A DNA stretch of 64,000 nucleotides from Flavobacteriaceae bacterium. GTDB lineage: Bacteria > Bacteroidota > Bacteroidia > Flavobacteriales > Weeksellaceae. Positions within the stretch are counted from its first letter, which is position 1. Each line of letters begins with the position of its first letter. The notes beneath the pieces are model-generated. The model made no database searches and had not been told where the DNA came from. It saw only the letters and a list, made by a program, of their open reading frames with translations. Where the stretch lies: assembly GCA_030538275.1 (NCBI GenBank), contig JAUNUH010000004.1, positions 150,474 to 214,473 of the forward strand, written 5' to 3'. Shown one piece after another: positions 37,380 through 46,752 of the stretch. The position numbers and the translations under genes are program-made.

Positions 37380-39062
37380 TTACATTTCAAAATTCAACTT
37401 CTCAGGTTTTATAATGAATAATTGTAGGATTTGTGCTGTGAAAATAAGCAATAAACAACCTATGGGATTTAGCCATAAAAACTCAAGATCAATATATTCA
37501 AATCGATCCAAGAAATACAATAAAATAATGATAGGCTCAACAATTATTATACTCCAAAGGGTTGCCCTTCCTCCTATTTTTGGAAATAAAAACGCCACAG
37601 CAAAAACACCTAGTATAACGCCATAAAATAATGAACCAATAATGTTTACCGCTTGAATTAAATTCTCGAAAAGACTGGCATTTACAGCAAAAAATATGGC
37701 AACAAATCCCCACAACAGTGTGAACCAACGTGAAGCCTTCAAAAAAGACTTATCTGATATATCCAAGGCGAAATTTCTGCGGTATAAATCCACTACCGAA
37801 GTGGTAGCCAAGGCATTTAATTCTGACGAGGTAGAACTCATGGCAGCAGATAGGATAACAGCAATCAACAGACCTACAATGCCTTGAGGTAGATAATTCA
37901 ATATGTAATATATAAATACATAATCTTTGTCGTTGGCCTCTATATGTGCAGCTTCTTCTGTTACCAAGGTTTTCATTTTACTTCTCAATTCCAATTCACG
38001 CTGATGAATTTCTTGTAAATTAACAACTGCCGTTTCAGAATTTCGAATTTTCCAATCGGTAAGGGCTAATTGTTTTTGATAAAACAAATCATCATATTCT
38101 TGATTCAAGGATTGATATTGAACGTTTTCACTCAATTCCTTTGCTACCATAGGATTAAAATTTAATGGCGATTTTTCGAATTGAAAAAACAAAAAAACCA
38201 AAATACCTGTTAAAAGAATAAAAAACTGCATTGGAACTTTGAATAATCCATTAAACAACAAACCTAATCGGGCTTCTTTGAGGCTTTTTCCTGTTAAATA
38301 TCTTTGTACTTGGCTTTGATCTGTTCCGAAATAACTGAGGAATAAAAAAGTTCCGCCCAGGAATGCCGACCAAATATTATATCGATCGCTCAAATCAAAT
38401 TCAAAACTCACTGGGTTGATTTTGCCCAACTCTCCGGCCAAATGAAAACTATCATTTAAATTCATTGGCAAACCTTTGATAATCATATAAAAAGCCAAAA
38501 ACATTCCTACAAAAATTACAAACATTTGTTGTTTTTGTGTTTGGCTTACGGCTTGTGTTCCACCCAACATGGTGTAAAAAATCACAATCACACCTATGAT
38601 AATATTTGTATAAAGCAGGTTCCAACCCAAAATGGTAGAAAGTATTATCGAGGGCGCAAAAATGGTGATTCCTGCTGCCAATCCACGTTGAATCAAGAAT
38701 AAAACTGAAGTTAAAATACGTGTAGATAATCCAAATCTGTATTCTAAATATTCATAAGCTGTGAAAACATTCATTTTGAAGAATTTTGGCAAAACCCAAA
38801 TACTCAAAATCACCATCGCCAGTGGCAATCCAAAATAGAATTGCACAAATCCTAGCCCGTCATGATAGGCTTGACCTGGTGTAGATAAAAATGTAATGGC
38901 GCTTGCTTGTGTAGCCATAATACTCAAGCCTACAACCCACCATGAATTGGTTTTTCCTTGAATAAATGTATCTGCAGATTTAATTTTTCGGGTTTTCCAG
39001 ATACCATAAGCAACAATAAAAATCATGACCGAAGCCAATACCACCCAATCTAATGTCTTCAT
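37380..39062 (-). CDS. Sodium:solute symporter family transporter
   Basis: A 560-residue SSS-family permease with about 14 transmembrane helices. LSIMATQASAITFLSTPGQAY near residue 48 is the first substrate/sodium-site helix, and YFGTDQSQVQRYLTGKS and LSAAMSSTSSELNALATTS are also family signatures. A charged extramembrane insert lies near residues 300-370. The transported solute cannot be inferred with confidence; the PIG-L gene two genes upstream suggests a sugar or glycoside-derived substrate. It overlaps the preceding 34-codon ORF by 4 bp (ATGA), implying translational coupling. Confidence 0.9.
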   Translation of the reverse strand: MKTLDWVVLASVMIFIVAYGIWKTRKIKSADTFIQGKTNSWWVVGLSIMATQASAITFLSTPGQAYHDGLGFVQFYFGLPLAMVILSIWVLPKFFKMNVFTAYEYLEYRFGLSTRILTSVLFLIQRGLAAGITIFAPSIILSTILGWNLLYTNIIIGVIVIFYTMLGGTQAVSQTQKQQMFVIFVGMFLAFYMIIKGLPMNLNDSFHLAGELGKINPVSFEFDLSDRYNIWSAFLGGTFLFLSYFGTDQSQVQRYLTGKSLKEARLGLLFNGLFKVPMQFFILLTGILVFLFFQFEKSPLNFNPMVAKELSENVQYQSLNQEYDDLFYQKQLALTDWKIRNSETAVVNLQEIHQRELELRSKMKTLVTEEAAHIEANDKDYVFIYYILNYLPQGIVGLLIAVILSAAMSSTSSELNALATTSVVDLYRRNFALDISDKSFLKASRWFTLLWGFVAIFFAVNASLFENLIQAVNIIGSLFYGVILGVFAVAFLFPKIGGRATLWSIIIVEPIIILLYFLDRFEYIDLEFLWLNPIGCLLLIFTAQILQLFIIKPEKLNFEM

Positions 39063-39163
39063 GAATAAATTCTTTGAAAAATAAGCATAGCTATGATTAT
39101 CAACAGGTTAATAAATAATAAAACTGTATAAAAAACCGGCCATTTGGTTTGTTTTTCTTTCAT
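39059..39163 (-). CDS. 34-residue single-pass membrane protein coupled to the symporter
   Basis: An ORF of 34 codons starting 1 bp after the PIG-L gene stop and overlapping the symporter start by ATGA. The product begins MKEKQTKWPVFYTVLL, has one continuous hydrophobic helix (about residues 9-29) and a short QRIYS tail. The tight spacing on both sides is strong evidence for translation. It may be a small accessory subunit of the symporter; this is inferred from position only. Confidence 0.72.
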   Translation of the reverse strand: MKEKQTKWPVFYTVLLFINLLIIIAMLIFQRIYS

Positions 39164-39164
39164 A

Positions 39165-41597
39165 TTAATTATTTTTTTCTCCCAATGCCAACAAATTCAT
39201 CATCAAACGATAAGCACCTGGAACGCCCGCAGGTAACTGTCTGAAGAATGAAATTCCTGTGTAAACAAATTTACCATTTCCATAATCTCCAACGAGTAAA
39301 ATCCCTTGTTTTGGACTCTCGCCCGGGTCGTTTCCTTCTAGCAAAGCAATAAAATTCTTGTCCCAACTTTCTGCAAAATATAATCCCCTTTCTTGGTGCC
39401 AACCTTCAAAATCTTGTGACGAAATTGGATTGGGTTTATTAAAAACGGAATGATTGGGTTGTAAAATCTTGAAAATTGCATTTTCATCAGCTATTCGATC
39501 TCGTCCCAAAGTCAGAGGAATAGGTGAAATTTGCTGTTCAATTAATTCTCGATGTGTATTGTATTGCATAATAACAACACCACCTTTCTGCGCAAATTCC
39601 CAAATAGAATATTTTTTGAATTTTAATTCATCGCGAGTGTTCATAGCCCGAATTCCTAGAATTACAACATCATATTTTGACAAAAATTCTGTTGAAATAC
39701 TTTCTACCGATATTTCATCCACTTGAATCCCCATGCTTTGTAAGGCCGCCGGCACATCATCACCAGAACCCTGAATATAAGCGACTTTAACATTGGGAAC
39801 AGCCATATTTGTATTCACCAAATTGGCCTTTGCCGAATGCAGCCAAATTTGTTTTTGGATATGAGGATATTCAATGATTTGAAGAGATTGATCATATTTA
39901 TTTCCGTTATGCCAAACTTCTGCCCTTAAGACGGTTTGTGTATTATTGGTTTTGGGTTTTACATAAAATCTGAACAACTGCTTTTCGCCTGGTTTAGCCG
40001 TTTTAAATTTCTGTGTCGGAGAGATTTCCCAATCAGAATTGGCTCTTAACCCCACTTCTACTTCTACATCAGGAATTTGAGAAATTACTTCCACTTGAAT
40101 TTCTCTCGAATTTCCATTAAACATCATGTGAGATTGAACAAAATTTACCACAAATGCAGGGACCACATAAAACGGAGTATAAACCTCTCCTGTAGAAGGA
40201 TTTACGGACTTATGCATCAAGGTTTTTTGCATTTGAAATGCGGTTTCATCCCATTGGAAATTCATGGTTTTGGAAACAGGATTTTCATTAGACGCAAGAC
40301 CATTCAATTCTGGTTTTTTGATTTGATAAAAAGAATTTTCACTATCGTTTTCCATCCAGAAAGGCTGCATGATGTGCTGTAAAGAAGGCGTGAATTCTGC
40401 GGTATTGGAAAAAACACTATTTTCAGCCAAATTAATTGGATTTTCTTTACTATAAGTTAGATTTTTCTTTCCTCTATTGGCTACTTCCAAGGAAGTTTTG
40501 ATCGCTTGGTCCGCATATCCAAAGACGCTGGAGGTTGTCCATTCTGCATAGATTCCAGAAGCCTGTTGAATGATGCGCTCAATTTCTTTTAATTTAACAT
40601 GATTAGGAAATTTTATTTTGATTCGTTCATATAATTGATTCAATGCAGGAACAGATGTTGAAGGTTGATTAAAATTAAATTCATTTATTATTTTTTCGGC
40701 CAAATTTTGAATATTTCTATCGCTCCATTCGGTTTTTATTCCTTCAAAAATATCTTGGGATTTTGGTTTATCTCCTTTTAACAATTCCAACCATTCTATA
40801 TCACTTCCACGTTTGAGCGCTGTTCCAAATCCCTGGCTGGCGTGTTTGCTACGACTTTTTGCCGCAATTTCATTATTAGAAATACCTAAATGAGGAAAAT
40901 ATTTACCCACATCTACGGCAATCATTTCACTTTTATCCACTTTATCAAATGCCTCCCTACTTCCATAAAACCACCAACTTGTATTGTAAAATATTCTTTT
41001 TACCTGCCACGTATCTACAAATTTCAATTGTTCTGGAAATGCCAATGGATTTGCAGCCAGATCATACGCCTCCATAGCAAGTTGTGCAGAAACCGTGTGA
41101 TGTCCGTGTGTTTGCCCGTTTGAATCTGGATGAAATCGAGTGATTATAATGGCCGGTCTATTTACTCTAATGGCCCAAACCACATCACGCAAAAGTTCGG
41201 TTTTGTCCCAATGATGATAGGTATCCTCAATCGTTTTGGAATATCCAAAATCTATCGCACGACTGAACCATTGTCTTCCTTTATCAATTTTTCTAGCTTC
41301 TAGAAGTTCCTGGGTGCGAATGAACCCCAACAAAGCACCTTTTTCTGTGCCAATAAGATTTTGACCGCCCTCTCCACGCGTCAAGGACAAATAGACAGCA
41401 TCCACATGCCTATCGTGTGTGAGCCAAGATATGATACTGGTATTTTCATCATCTGGATGAGCAGCAAGGTACATGACACTTATGTCATTTTTTAACCTTA
41501 AAATATCATCAAACATTTCTGCAGAAGAATAGGCTACAGATTGTGCCCATAACCCAATTTCAATAAAGAGCAAGAGCAGAAAAAACATTTTTTTCAT
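39165..41597 (-). CDS. Exported PIG-L family deacetylase-like protein with large C-terminal region
   Basis: An 810-residue protein with a signal peptide (residues 1-19, ending LWAQ). Residues 35-230 are a PIG-L/LmbE zinc hydrolase domain: YLAAHPDDENTS, then RFHPDSNGQTHGHHT supplying the second His cluster. PIG-L enzymes remove acetyl groups from GlcNAc-type sugars. The C-terminal 580 residues include a beta-rich section and a GATase1-like fold near residues 600-790 (VVILGIRAMNTRDELK, GGVVIMQYNTH). The ATG at 41597 is preferred over TTG 41615 because it starts a proper signal peptide and lies right behind a good promoter. It heads the operon with the 34-residue protein and the symporter. Confidence 0.88.
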   Translation of the reverse strand: MKKMFFLLLLFIEIGLWAQSVAYSSAEMFDDILRLKNDISVMYLAAHPDDENTSIISWLTHDRHVDAVYLSLTRGEGGQNLIGTEKGALLGFIRTQELLEARKIDKGRQWFSRAIDFGYSKTIEDTYHHWDKTELLRDVVWAIRVNRPAIIITRFHPDSNGQTHGHHTVSAQLAMEAYDLAANPLAFPEQLKFVDTWQVKRIFYNTSWWFYGSREAFDKVDKSEMIAVDVGKYFPHLGISNNEIAAKSRSKHASQGFGTALKRGSDIEWLELLKGDKPKSQDIFEGIKTEWSDRNIQNLAEKIINEFNFNQPSTSVPALNQLYERIKIKFPNHVKLKEIERIIQQASGIYAEWTTSSVFGYADQAIKTSLEVANRGKKNLTYSKENPINLAENSVFSNTAEFTPSLQHIMQPFWMENDSENSFYQIKKPELNGLASNENPVSKTMNFQWDETAFQMQKTLMHKSVNPSTGEVYTPFYVVPAFVVNFVQSHMMFNGNSREIQVEVISQIPDVEVEVGLRANSDWEISPTQKFKTAKPGEKQLFRFYVKPKTNNTQTVLRAEVWHNGNKYDQSLQIIEYPHIQKQIWLHSAKANLVNTNMAVPNVKVAYIQGSGDDVPAALQSMGIQVDEISVESISTEFLSKYDVVILGIRAMNTRDELKFKKYSIWEFAQKGGVVIMQYNTHRELIEQQISPIPLTLGRDRIADENAIFKILQPNHSVFNKPNPISSQDFEGWHQERGLYFAESWDKNFIALLEGNDPGESPKQGILLVGDYGNGKFVYTGISFFRQLPAGVPGAYRLMMNLLALGEKNN

Positions 41598-41602
41598 GGC
41601 TA

Positions 41603-41633
41603 TAAAGATAGACAATTGATACTTTTGCTCAAA
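41603..41633 (-). promoter_or_regulatory. Candidate promoter of the PIG-L operon
   Basis: On the minus strand TTTG (41630-41633), a 19 bp spacer and TATCTTTA (41603-41610) fit the TTTG-N19-TAnnTTTG consensus with one mismatch. The -7 box ends 5 bp before the ATG, so the transcript would be leaderless or nearly so. Confidence 0.6.
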
Positions 41634-41681
41634 GTTTCTTTAGAAAGTAAATAATTTTTATTCGATGTTTTACCGTTTATT

Positions 41682-42206
41682 CTACACCGAATTCAAAATA
41701 AGCTGGATATGTGCCAAGTGATGCCTTCCATGCCAATCCGCAAAATGCAAGATTTCATACATTTTGGTGGCTTCTTTTTTTTGATTAAAATAAACAAGAT
41801 GAAAGTCTTCATCAGAAAAACTCTTAATAAATTCTACTAACCTAGGATAGATACCACGAATAATCGACAAACTATAATCTATAGGTAATTGATTATCTGC
41901 CAATTCACCCCAGAGCGTATCATTAAAGGCGTTGACCACAGGTTGATCATCCGTTAATGCCAACTTCATTCTTAAATAAAAAATCATCTGACTATCTGCT
42001 ATATGGTGAATTACCTGTCTTGCTGTCCAGCCTTGTGGCCTATAGGTTTTGTCTAAATCTTCTTGTTTCAATTTCTCTACAATCTCATCTATTTGTTGTG
42101 GAAAATTTTCTAGATTCAAGATAATTTGATTCGTTTTTTCACGAGAAAATTCCTTTTCTGGAACAAATTTTCCTATGGGAAACTGTAATTTTTCTACATC
42201 AACCAT
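41682..42206 (-). CDS. DinB/YfiT-family protein, putative bacillithiol transferase
   Basis: A 174-residue four-helix-bundle protein of the DinB/YfiT superfamily. Metal-binding His residues are visible in RQVIHHIADSQ and HFADWHGRHHLAHI. YfiT-like members use bacillithiol as the thiol cofactor for detoxifying conjugation, and Bacteroidota commonly make this thiol, so that assignment is plausible but not proven. It lies on the same strand as the PIG-L operon but has its own upstream region. Confidence 0.85.
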   Translation of the reverse strand: MVDVEKLQFPIGKFVPEKEFSREKTNQIILNLENFPQQIDEIVEKLKQEDLDKTYRPQGWTARQVIHHIADSQMIFYLRMKLALTDDQPVVNAFNDTLWGELADNQLPIDYSLSIIRGIYPRLVEFIKSFSDEDFHLVYFNQKKEATKMYEILHFADWHGRHHLAHIQLILNSV

Positions 42207-42354
42207 CCTCTATGTTTTAAAAATTTTGACTTAAAAATCCTTTAGCCATAAAGGTAGGTTTAAAATTTAGAATTTAATCCTTAAAAGAAAATAATTTAAG
42301 ACAAAATGGTCAAAGATTATTATTAATTAATATCAGATTTTATTTTAATTCATT

Positions 42355-42390
42355 AAAAAAACGAATCCTGCCCAAAAACTGAACAGGATT
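42355..42390 (-). terminator. Terminator downstream of secDF
   Basis: AATCCTG (42364-42370) pairs with CAGGATT (42384-42390), followed on the minus strand by CG and a T run. It lies 30 bp past the stop. Confidence 0.8.
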
Positions 42391-42419
42391 TCGTAGTCCT
42401 CAATATATTTTGTATTTAC

Positions 42420-45386
42420 TTACAAAGGTCTGTTTTTAATATCTTTCTTGGCCAAATCGTAGGCAATAAATGAGGCAACAAACACCGAAGAATATGTTCC
42501 TACTCCAATACCAATCAACAAAGCAAACATAAAGCTTCTGATGGTTTCTCCACCGAATATGAAAATAATCAATATTACGAATAGGGTGGTTAATGAAGTG
42601 TTCATCGTTCTAGATAGAGTTGTATTGATAGCTGCATTAATTAATTTTCCAAAAGGCATTTTGGGATGATCATACATAAATTCACGAATACGGTCAAATA
42701 CGATTACCGTGTCATTGATAGAGTAACCGATTACTGTAAGAATTGCAGCAATAAACGCCACATCTATCTCTAGTGAAAACGGTACAAAACCATGTAACAA
42801 AGAAAATAATCCGAGTACCAGCAAGGCATCGTGAAATACCGCGGCCACTGCAGCGGCAGAAAACTGCCATTTACGGAATCGTAAGAGTAAATAGATAAAC
42901 ACCAAAGCAAGGGCTATACCTACGGCATAAAATGAATTATAGGTGATATCATCTGCAATCGAAGGCCCTACCTTACTATAACTCACAAGTCCGAGCATTT
43001 CGCCAGAGTTTTCATTCACATTCAAAAACTCTTCATAGCTCATATCTTGTGGGAGAAAACTCTTCAAACCTGCAAATAATTTTTCCTCTACTTCTTTATC
43101 AACCTCTTGTCTATCATCGTCTGATTTGAATTTTGTCGTAATTTTTACTTGATTAGAAGAACCGATTGTAACTACATTAGGATGATATTGCACCCCCTCT
43201 TCGTCGATAAAGGTTTTTGACAATTCATTGGATACATCATTGGCCGAAACGGGTTGATGAAATCTCACCTTATACTCACGACCATTTTGGAATTCAATAC
43301 CCAAATTCAAACCTCTGACAAATAGTGAACCCACAGCAATCAAAGTTACAGCAAGTGAGAAAATATAGGCGTAATTCTTATATCTCAAGAAATCAAAATT
43401 GGCATCTTTCAAAAAGCTCAAAGTAAACTCATTACCAAATTTAAGGCTTTTGCCTTTTTCTACCCTATTGTAAACCAGAACTTTACCAAACAAAACCGCC
43501 GTGAATAATGAAGTGAAAATACCAATCATTAATGTAACGGCAAAACCTTTGATCGGTCCTTCACCAAAGAAGAACAATACAATCGCCGTTAACAAAGTAG
43601 TTACGTTGGCATCTACAATAGCAGAGATTGCACCCTTCCAAGAGTAAGCAATATTTACAGCTTCTTTGAGCGGTTTTCCACGGAAAAGTTCTTCTTTTAC
43701 CCTTTCATATATAATTACGTTGGCATCCACCGCCATACCCATCGTCAATACGATACCGGCAATACCAGGTAAGGTGAGTACAGCACCAAAGGAAACTAAA
43801 ATTCCAAACAGAAAAAGAAGGTTGACAAATAAGGCAGCTACCGCAATCAAACCAGCAGTATTATAGAAAAATACCATATAAATAAACACCATAGCCAGTG
43901 CTATCAAAAACGATAAAATTCCCGCTTGTATCGCTTCTTTACCCAATGAAGGCCCCACAACATCTGCCTGAATAATCTTGGCCGAAGCGGGTAAACTACC
44001 TGCAGATAGTACAGAAGCCAAATCCTTGGCTTCGTTCATGGAAAAATCTCCAGAAATGCTGGATCTACCGCCCGCAATGGGCTCATTGATGTTTGGCGCA
44101 CTATACACCATGTTATCCAATACAATAGCAATCGGTTTTTGATTAAATCTTTTGGTAATATCATACCACGCCTGTGCCCCCTGCGAGTTCATTTGCATAG
44201 ACACCATGATGTCGTTCCCAAAGGTTTGCGTCTGTCTATCGGCACTGGCAGAAGTCACAACACCACCATCCAACAAAGCCTCACCCTTATTATTGCCACG
44301 AATCGCATATAATGGCAGCAAATCAGATGTCTTACCAGCCGCATCTCGTATCGTTTTATTTCCCCAAAAGAAATTAAAATTTTTCATATTCCCCGGCAAC
44401 ATAGAAGTTGCAACAGGATTTCTCAAGGCTGCATTCACAGAAGCTGTATCAGAAGTACTTACGTAGAAAATATGACTTGCTCCTTGTTGACCGGGAGCCA
44501 TTTTAGAAATTAAAGGAATTGACAAAGAGTCCTGACTGCCAATACGCGTACTCAATGCGTTGAAATAAGCATAAATATCGTCATCCAATCGTACCGCCTC
44601 CCAAAATTCGAGTTTGGCCGTAGATTGCAATAAATTCTTCACGCGATCACCATCTTGCACACCAGGCAATTCGACCAAAATCCTTCCAGAACCCGCTTGC
44701 CCTACCCTTTGTACATTGGGTTGTGTAACTCCAAACTGGTCTATACGAGCACGAATCACCTGAAACGCGGTGTTTACTTTTGCTTCGATTTGTTCACGAA
44801 TCACAGCCTCTGCCTGTTGATCTGTAGTATTCAAATTAATCCTTTCAGAATTATTTCTAGTACCAAACCAATTGGGCACAGCAAGCTTCAATGAATTGCC
44901 TTTTTCAGAATTATAGGCATTGTAAACCGTGAAAAAATCATCAATATATTCGGCACTACTCTGCTTTTGACGCGTATCTGTACGATTCAATACCTCAACA
45001 AAATCAGCATCAGTACTATTATCGGCAAAATCCTCTAACAAATCACGAACAGATACCTGCAAAATCACGTTCATTCCACCCTTCAAATCAAGACCCAAAG
45101 CTATCTCTCTATCCTTGGCAGATGCGTAATTATAACGCACCAAGCCCAAATTCAACGTGTCTTTACCAAATTTTTCAATCGATTTGTCATGAAATAATTT
45201 ACGGTAAGACTCACGCTCACTTATCGACAAATTTGGCGAATTAGTGGTCAACGAGTCCATCTGAAAAGCAACCTCGCGCTCTGCCTTCTTTTCTACATTA
45301 TTTGTGTACCAAGTAAAACTCAAATAATAAATACTCATCAATCCCAATATCACTGTGAATAAGAGTATCAAACCTTTTCCTTGCAT
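42420..45386 (-). CDS. secDF: SecD-SecF fusion protein translocase subunit
   Basis: An inner-membrane RND-type motor of 988 residues that uses the proton gradient to help pull exported proteins through SecYEG. The SecD half has the first helix at residues 5-22, LGLDLKGGMNVILQV, FQVIRARIDQFGVTQPNVQ, and the helix block with LPGIAGIVLTMGMAVDANVIIYERVKEEL. The SecF half begins near residue 670 with GLNLGIEFQNGREYKV and ends with the block containing LTVIGYSINDTVIVFDRIRE. Fusion in one chain is usual for this phylum. It is monocistronic with a clear promoter and terminator. Confidence 0.97.
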   Translation of the reverse strand: MQGKGLILLFTVILGLMSIYYLSFTWYTNNVEKKAEREVAFQMDSLTTNSPNLSISERESYRKLFHDKSIEKFGKDTLNLGLVRYNYASAKDREIALGLDLKGGMNVILQVSVRDLLEDFADNSTDADFVEVLNRTDTRQKQSSAEYIDDFFTVYNAYNSEKGNSLKLAVPNWFGTRNNSERINLNTTDQQAEAVIREQIEAKVNTAFQVIRARIDQFGVTQPNVQRVGQAGSGRILVELPGVQDGDRVKNLLQSTAKLEFWEAVRLDDDIYAYFNALSTRIGSQDSLSIPLISKMAPGQQGASHIFYVSTSDTASVNAALRNPVATSMLPGNMKNFNFFWGNKTIRDAAGKTSDLLPLYAIRGNNKGEALLDGGVVTSASADRQTQTFGNDIMVSMQMNSQGAQAWYDITKRFNQKPIAIVLDNMVYSAPNINEPIAGGRSSISGDFSMNEAKDLASVLSAGSLPASAKIIQADVVGPSLGKEAIQAGILSFLIALAMVFIYMVFFYNTAGLIAVAALFVNLLFLFGILVSFGAVLTLPGIAGIVLTMGMAVDANVIIYERVKEELFRGKPLKEAVNIAYSWKGAISAIVDANVTTLLTAIVLFFFGEGPIKGFAVTLMIGIFTSLFTAVLFGKVLVYNRVEKGKSLKFGNEFTLSFLKDANFDFLRYKNYAYIFSLAVTLIAVGSLFVRGLNLGIEFQNGREYKVRFHQPVSANDVSNELSKTFIDEEGVQYHPNVVTIGSSNQVKITTKFKSDDDRQEVDKEVEEKLFAGLKSFLPQDMSYEEFLNVNENSGEMLGLVSYSKVGPSIADDITYNSFYAVGIALALVFIYLLLRFRKWQFSAAAVAAVFHDALLVLGLFSLLHGFVPFSLEIDVAFIAAILTVIGYSINDTVIVFDRIREFMYDHPKMPFGKLINAAINTTLSRTMNTSLTTLFVILIIFIFGGETIRSFMFALLIGIGVGTYSSVFVASFIAYDLAKKDIKNRPL

Positions 45387-45416
45387 TAGACTAATTTTGT
45401 TCTAAATATTAACGGG

Positions 45417-45448
45417 CAAATATAAAACTATGCCGTAAACTTTCACAA
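45417..45448 (-). promoter_or_regulatory. Candidate promoter of secDF
   Basis: On the minus strand TTG (45446-45448), a 21 bp spacer and TATATTTG (45417-45424) fit the -33/-7 consensus. The start codon is 30 bp further on. Confidence 0.65.
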
Positions 45449-45566
45449 TTATTTCACAAATTATCTGCTAACTTATTCACAATGAATCTACTGATGGGCA
45501 TAAAACAACTGCCAAACCAACCCTTTTCATTCACTTATTCATTCATTATCAAGCCTATATAAATTT

Positions 45567-45740
45567 TTTGGGGCGGTTTTAGGCGCTATACACTATATCC
45601 CAGCGCTTGTATGCTTAGAAAAAGTGGCCTGCAAGTAGTTCCATTTCATTCCCACTACTTGCAGACCGCTTTTTCTTGACGCATACAAGCGTTGGGATGC
45701 CGTTACTATCGCCACCGCGCTCCGACCCATCGGCCACCCC
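45567..45740. repeat. Long palindromic repeat, copy 3
   Basis: Stem 45599-45614 (CCCAGCGCTTGTATGC) pairs with 45681-45697, and inner stem 45619-45639 pairs with 45654-45674 around a 14-nt loop. The left arm has GGCGCTATACACTATATC and the right arm, from about 45694, has GGATGCCGTTACTATC, both related to the arms at 18978-19120 and 28813-28972. TTTTGGGG at the left end and CCCCAAAT at the right end form a short terminal inverted repeat. The right end runs directly into a fragment of a lipoprotein leader. Confidence 0.85.
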
Positions 45741-45790
45741 AAATAGGCAATACAATGGAAAATTAAGTAAATAATTTTTTATGATAAATT
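45735..45790 (-). pseudogene. Fragment of a lipoprotein-toxin leader fused to palindrome copy 3
   Basis: Read on the minus strand it encodes K-N-Y-L-L-N-F-P-L-Y-C-L-F-G-V, the same leader as the 603-codon lipoprotein at 49077-50888, after which the match stops at GGGGTG and the palindrome begins. As in the other two copies, an ATA stands where the initiating ATG would be expected. It is too short to encode a product. Confidence 0.75.
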
Positions 45791-45851
45791 TTTTTGTTTG
45801 ATTATTAAATAAATATTCCGATTATAAGAGGGCAGAACAATACTATAAATC

Positions 45852-46511
45852 TTATTTTAAAGGTGTAAATTCTATACCCGTACAATTATTAATTTCAATT
45901 TCATCTTTTAATAAATCGGATACAATATAATTTATCCCATTTTCTACATTACTTAAAGCGAAAAAATGATGGGTGTATTCATCAATAATATGTACATTAT
46001 CTATGAATAAATTGATTGGATAACCAATCTTATCAATTTTATTCTTCTGATATAAAAATTCTTCAAGATTTTTAATGTACAATCGATTTATAGTATCAAA
46101 ATAATTTTTTAAGTAGAAATTAGTATTTGAAAAATCAATAGAATCAAAATTAATTTCAAATATATGCATTACCCAATATTCATTATAAATCTTATCTTCC
46201 TTAAAGACAGAAGATTCAAAAAACTGAATTCCATCCTTCCTAAAACTTTCAATAATTAGTTTTAATTTTCCACTCAATAATAATTTTCTGGTAAATCCCA
46301 TTCCAGTTACGTTAATCAAATCTGTAATTTTCGCTGTTTTATTTAAAATAGCATTAGCGGTTATGGGTGAAAAATTAATTTTTTTAAATTCTTGATGTTC
46401 AATAAATTTTGGTTCATTCCAAACATCACACTTATATTCAATATTTTTTACTTGGGGATATTGACCTATTACCTTTTCACTCCAAGAAGGTTGTAATTTA
46501 TAGTATTTCAT
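45852..46511 (-). CDS. Putative immunity protein A (Imm11/DUF1629-like)
   Basis: A 219-residue soluble protein with no signal peptide, strongly AT-rich. It begins MKYYKLQPSWSE and is a clear paralogue of the protein at 46752-47435: both start MKYYKL, have YPQV near residue 20, NKTAKITDLINVT or NKAKVTSIISVT, and end with an S(D/E)xLKxxI segment and TG(I/F)xF. The pattern resembles Imm11/DUF1629 immunity proteins of polymorphic toxins; this assignment is tentative. It starts 1 bp after the stop of an AHH-type toxin tail, the order expected for toxin then immunity. Confidence 0.65.
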   Translation of the reverse strand: MKYYKLQPSWSEKVIGQYPQVKNIEYKCDVWNEPKFIEHQEFKKINFSPITANAILNKTAKITDLINVTGMGFTRKLLLSGKLKLIIESFRKDGIQFFESSVFKEDKIYNEYWVMHIFEINFDSIDFSNTNFYLKNYFDTINRLYIKNLEEFLYQKNKIDKIGYPINLFIDNVHIIDEYTHHFFALSNVENGINYIVSDLLKDEIEINNCTGIEFTPLK

Positions 46512-46512
46512 T

Positions 46513-46752
46513 TTAAAAACTAATATTATTCACATGTGTAGTTGGGTTGTTTTGAATTGAATTTTTTACACGATTGATTATAATAATCACAGCGTTATAT
46601 GCCTGATCCGCATTTGCAGTTGATGGAATTGAATTTAAATAATTTAATACTAAATTATTATAATTTCTATGACTTCCATTATGATATAAATTATTTATTG
46701 GTATTCCATTCAAAACGTCATTCATGTGGAAAGCATTTTTTGAATAAAATAT
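46513..46752 (-). pseudogene. C-terminal remnant of an AHH-type nuclease toxin
   Basis: An open frame ending at 46513; from ATG 46725 it has 70 codons, but the frame stays open upstream into the end of immunity gene B. AFHMNDVLNGIPI followed by YHNGSHRNYNNLV is typical of the second half of AHH-superfamily nuclease toxin domains, including the second conserved His. The first half with the A-H-H motif and any delivery domains are missing. It is therefore read as a displaced or truncated toxin tip kept next to its immunity gene. Residual expression as a 70-residue peptide is possible. Confidence 0.65.

Noticed and set aside
45473..45481. TTATTCACA, a perfect DnaA-box sequence upstream of secDF
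   Set aside because: Only one box is present, 33 kb from dnaA, inside the secDF upstream region. A single 9-mer match in AT-rich DNA is expected by chance and does not mark an origin.
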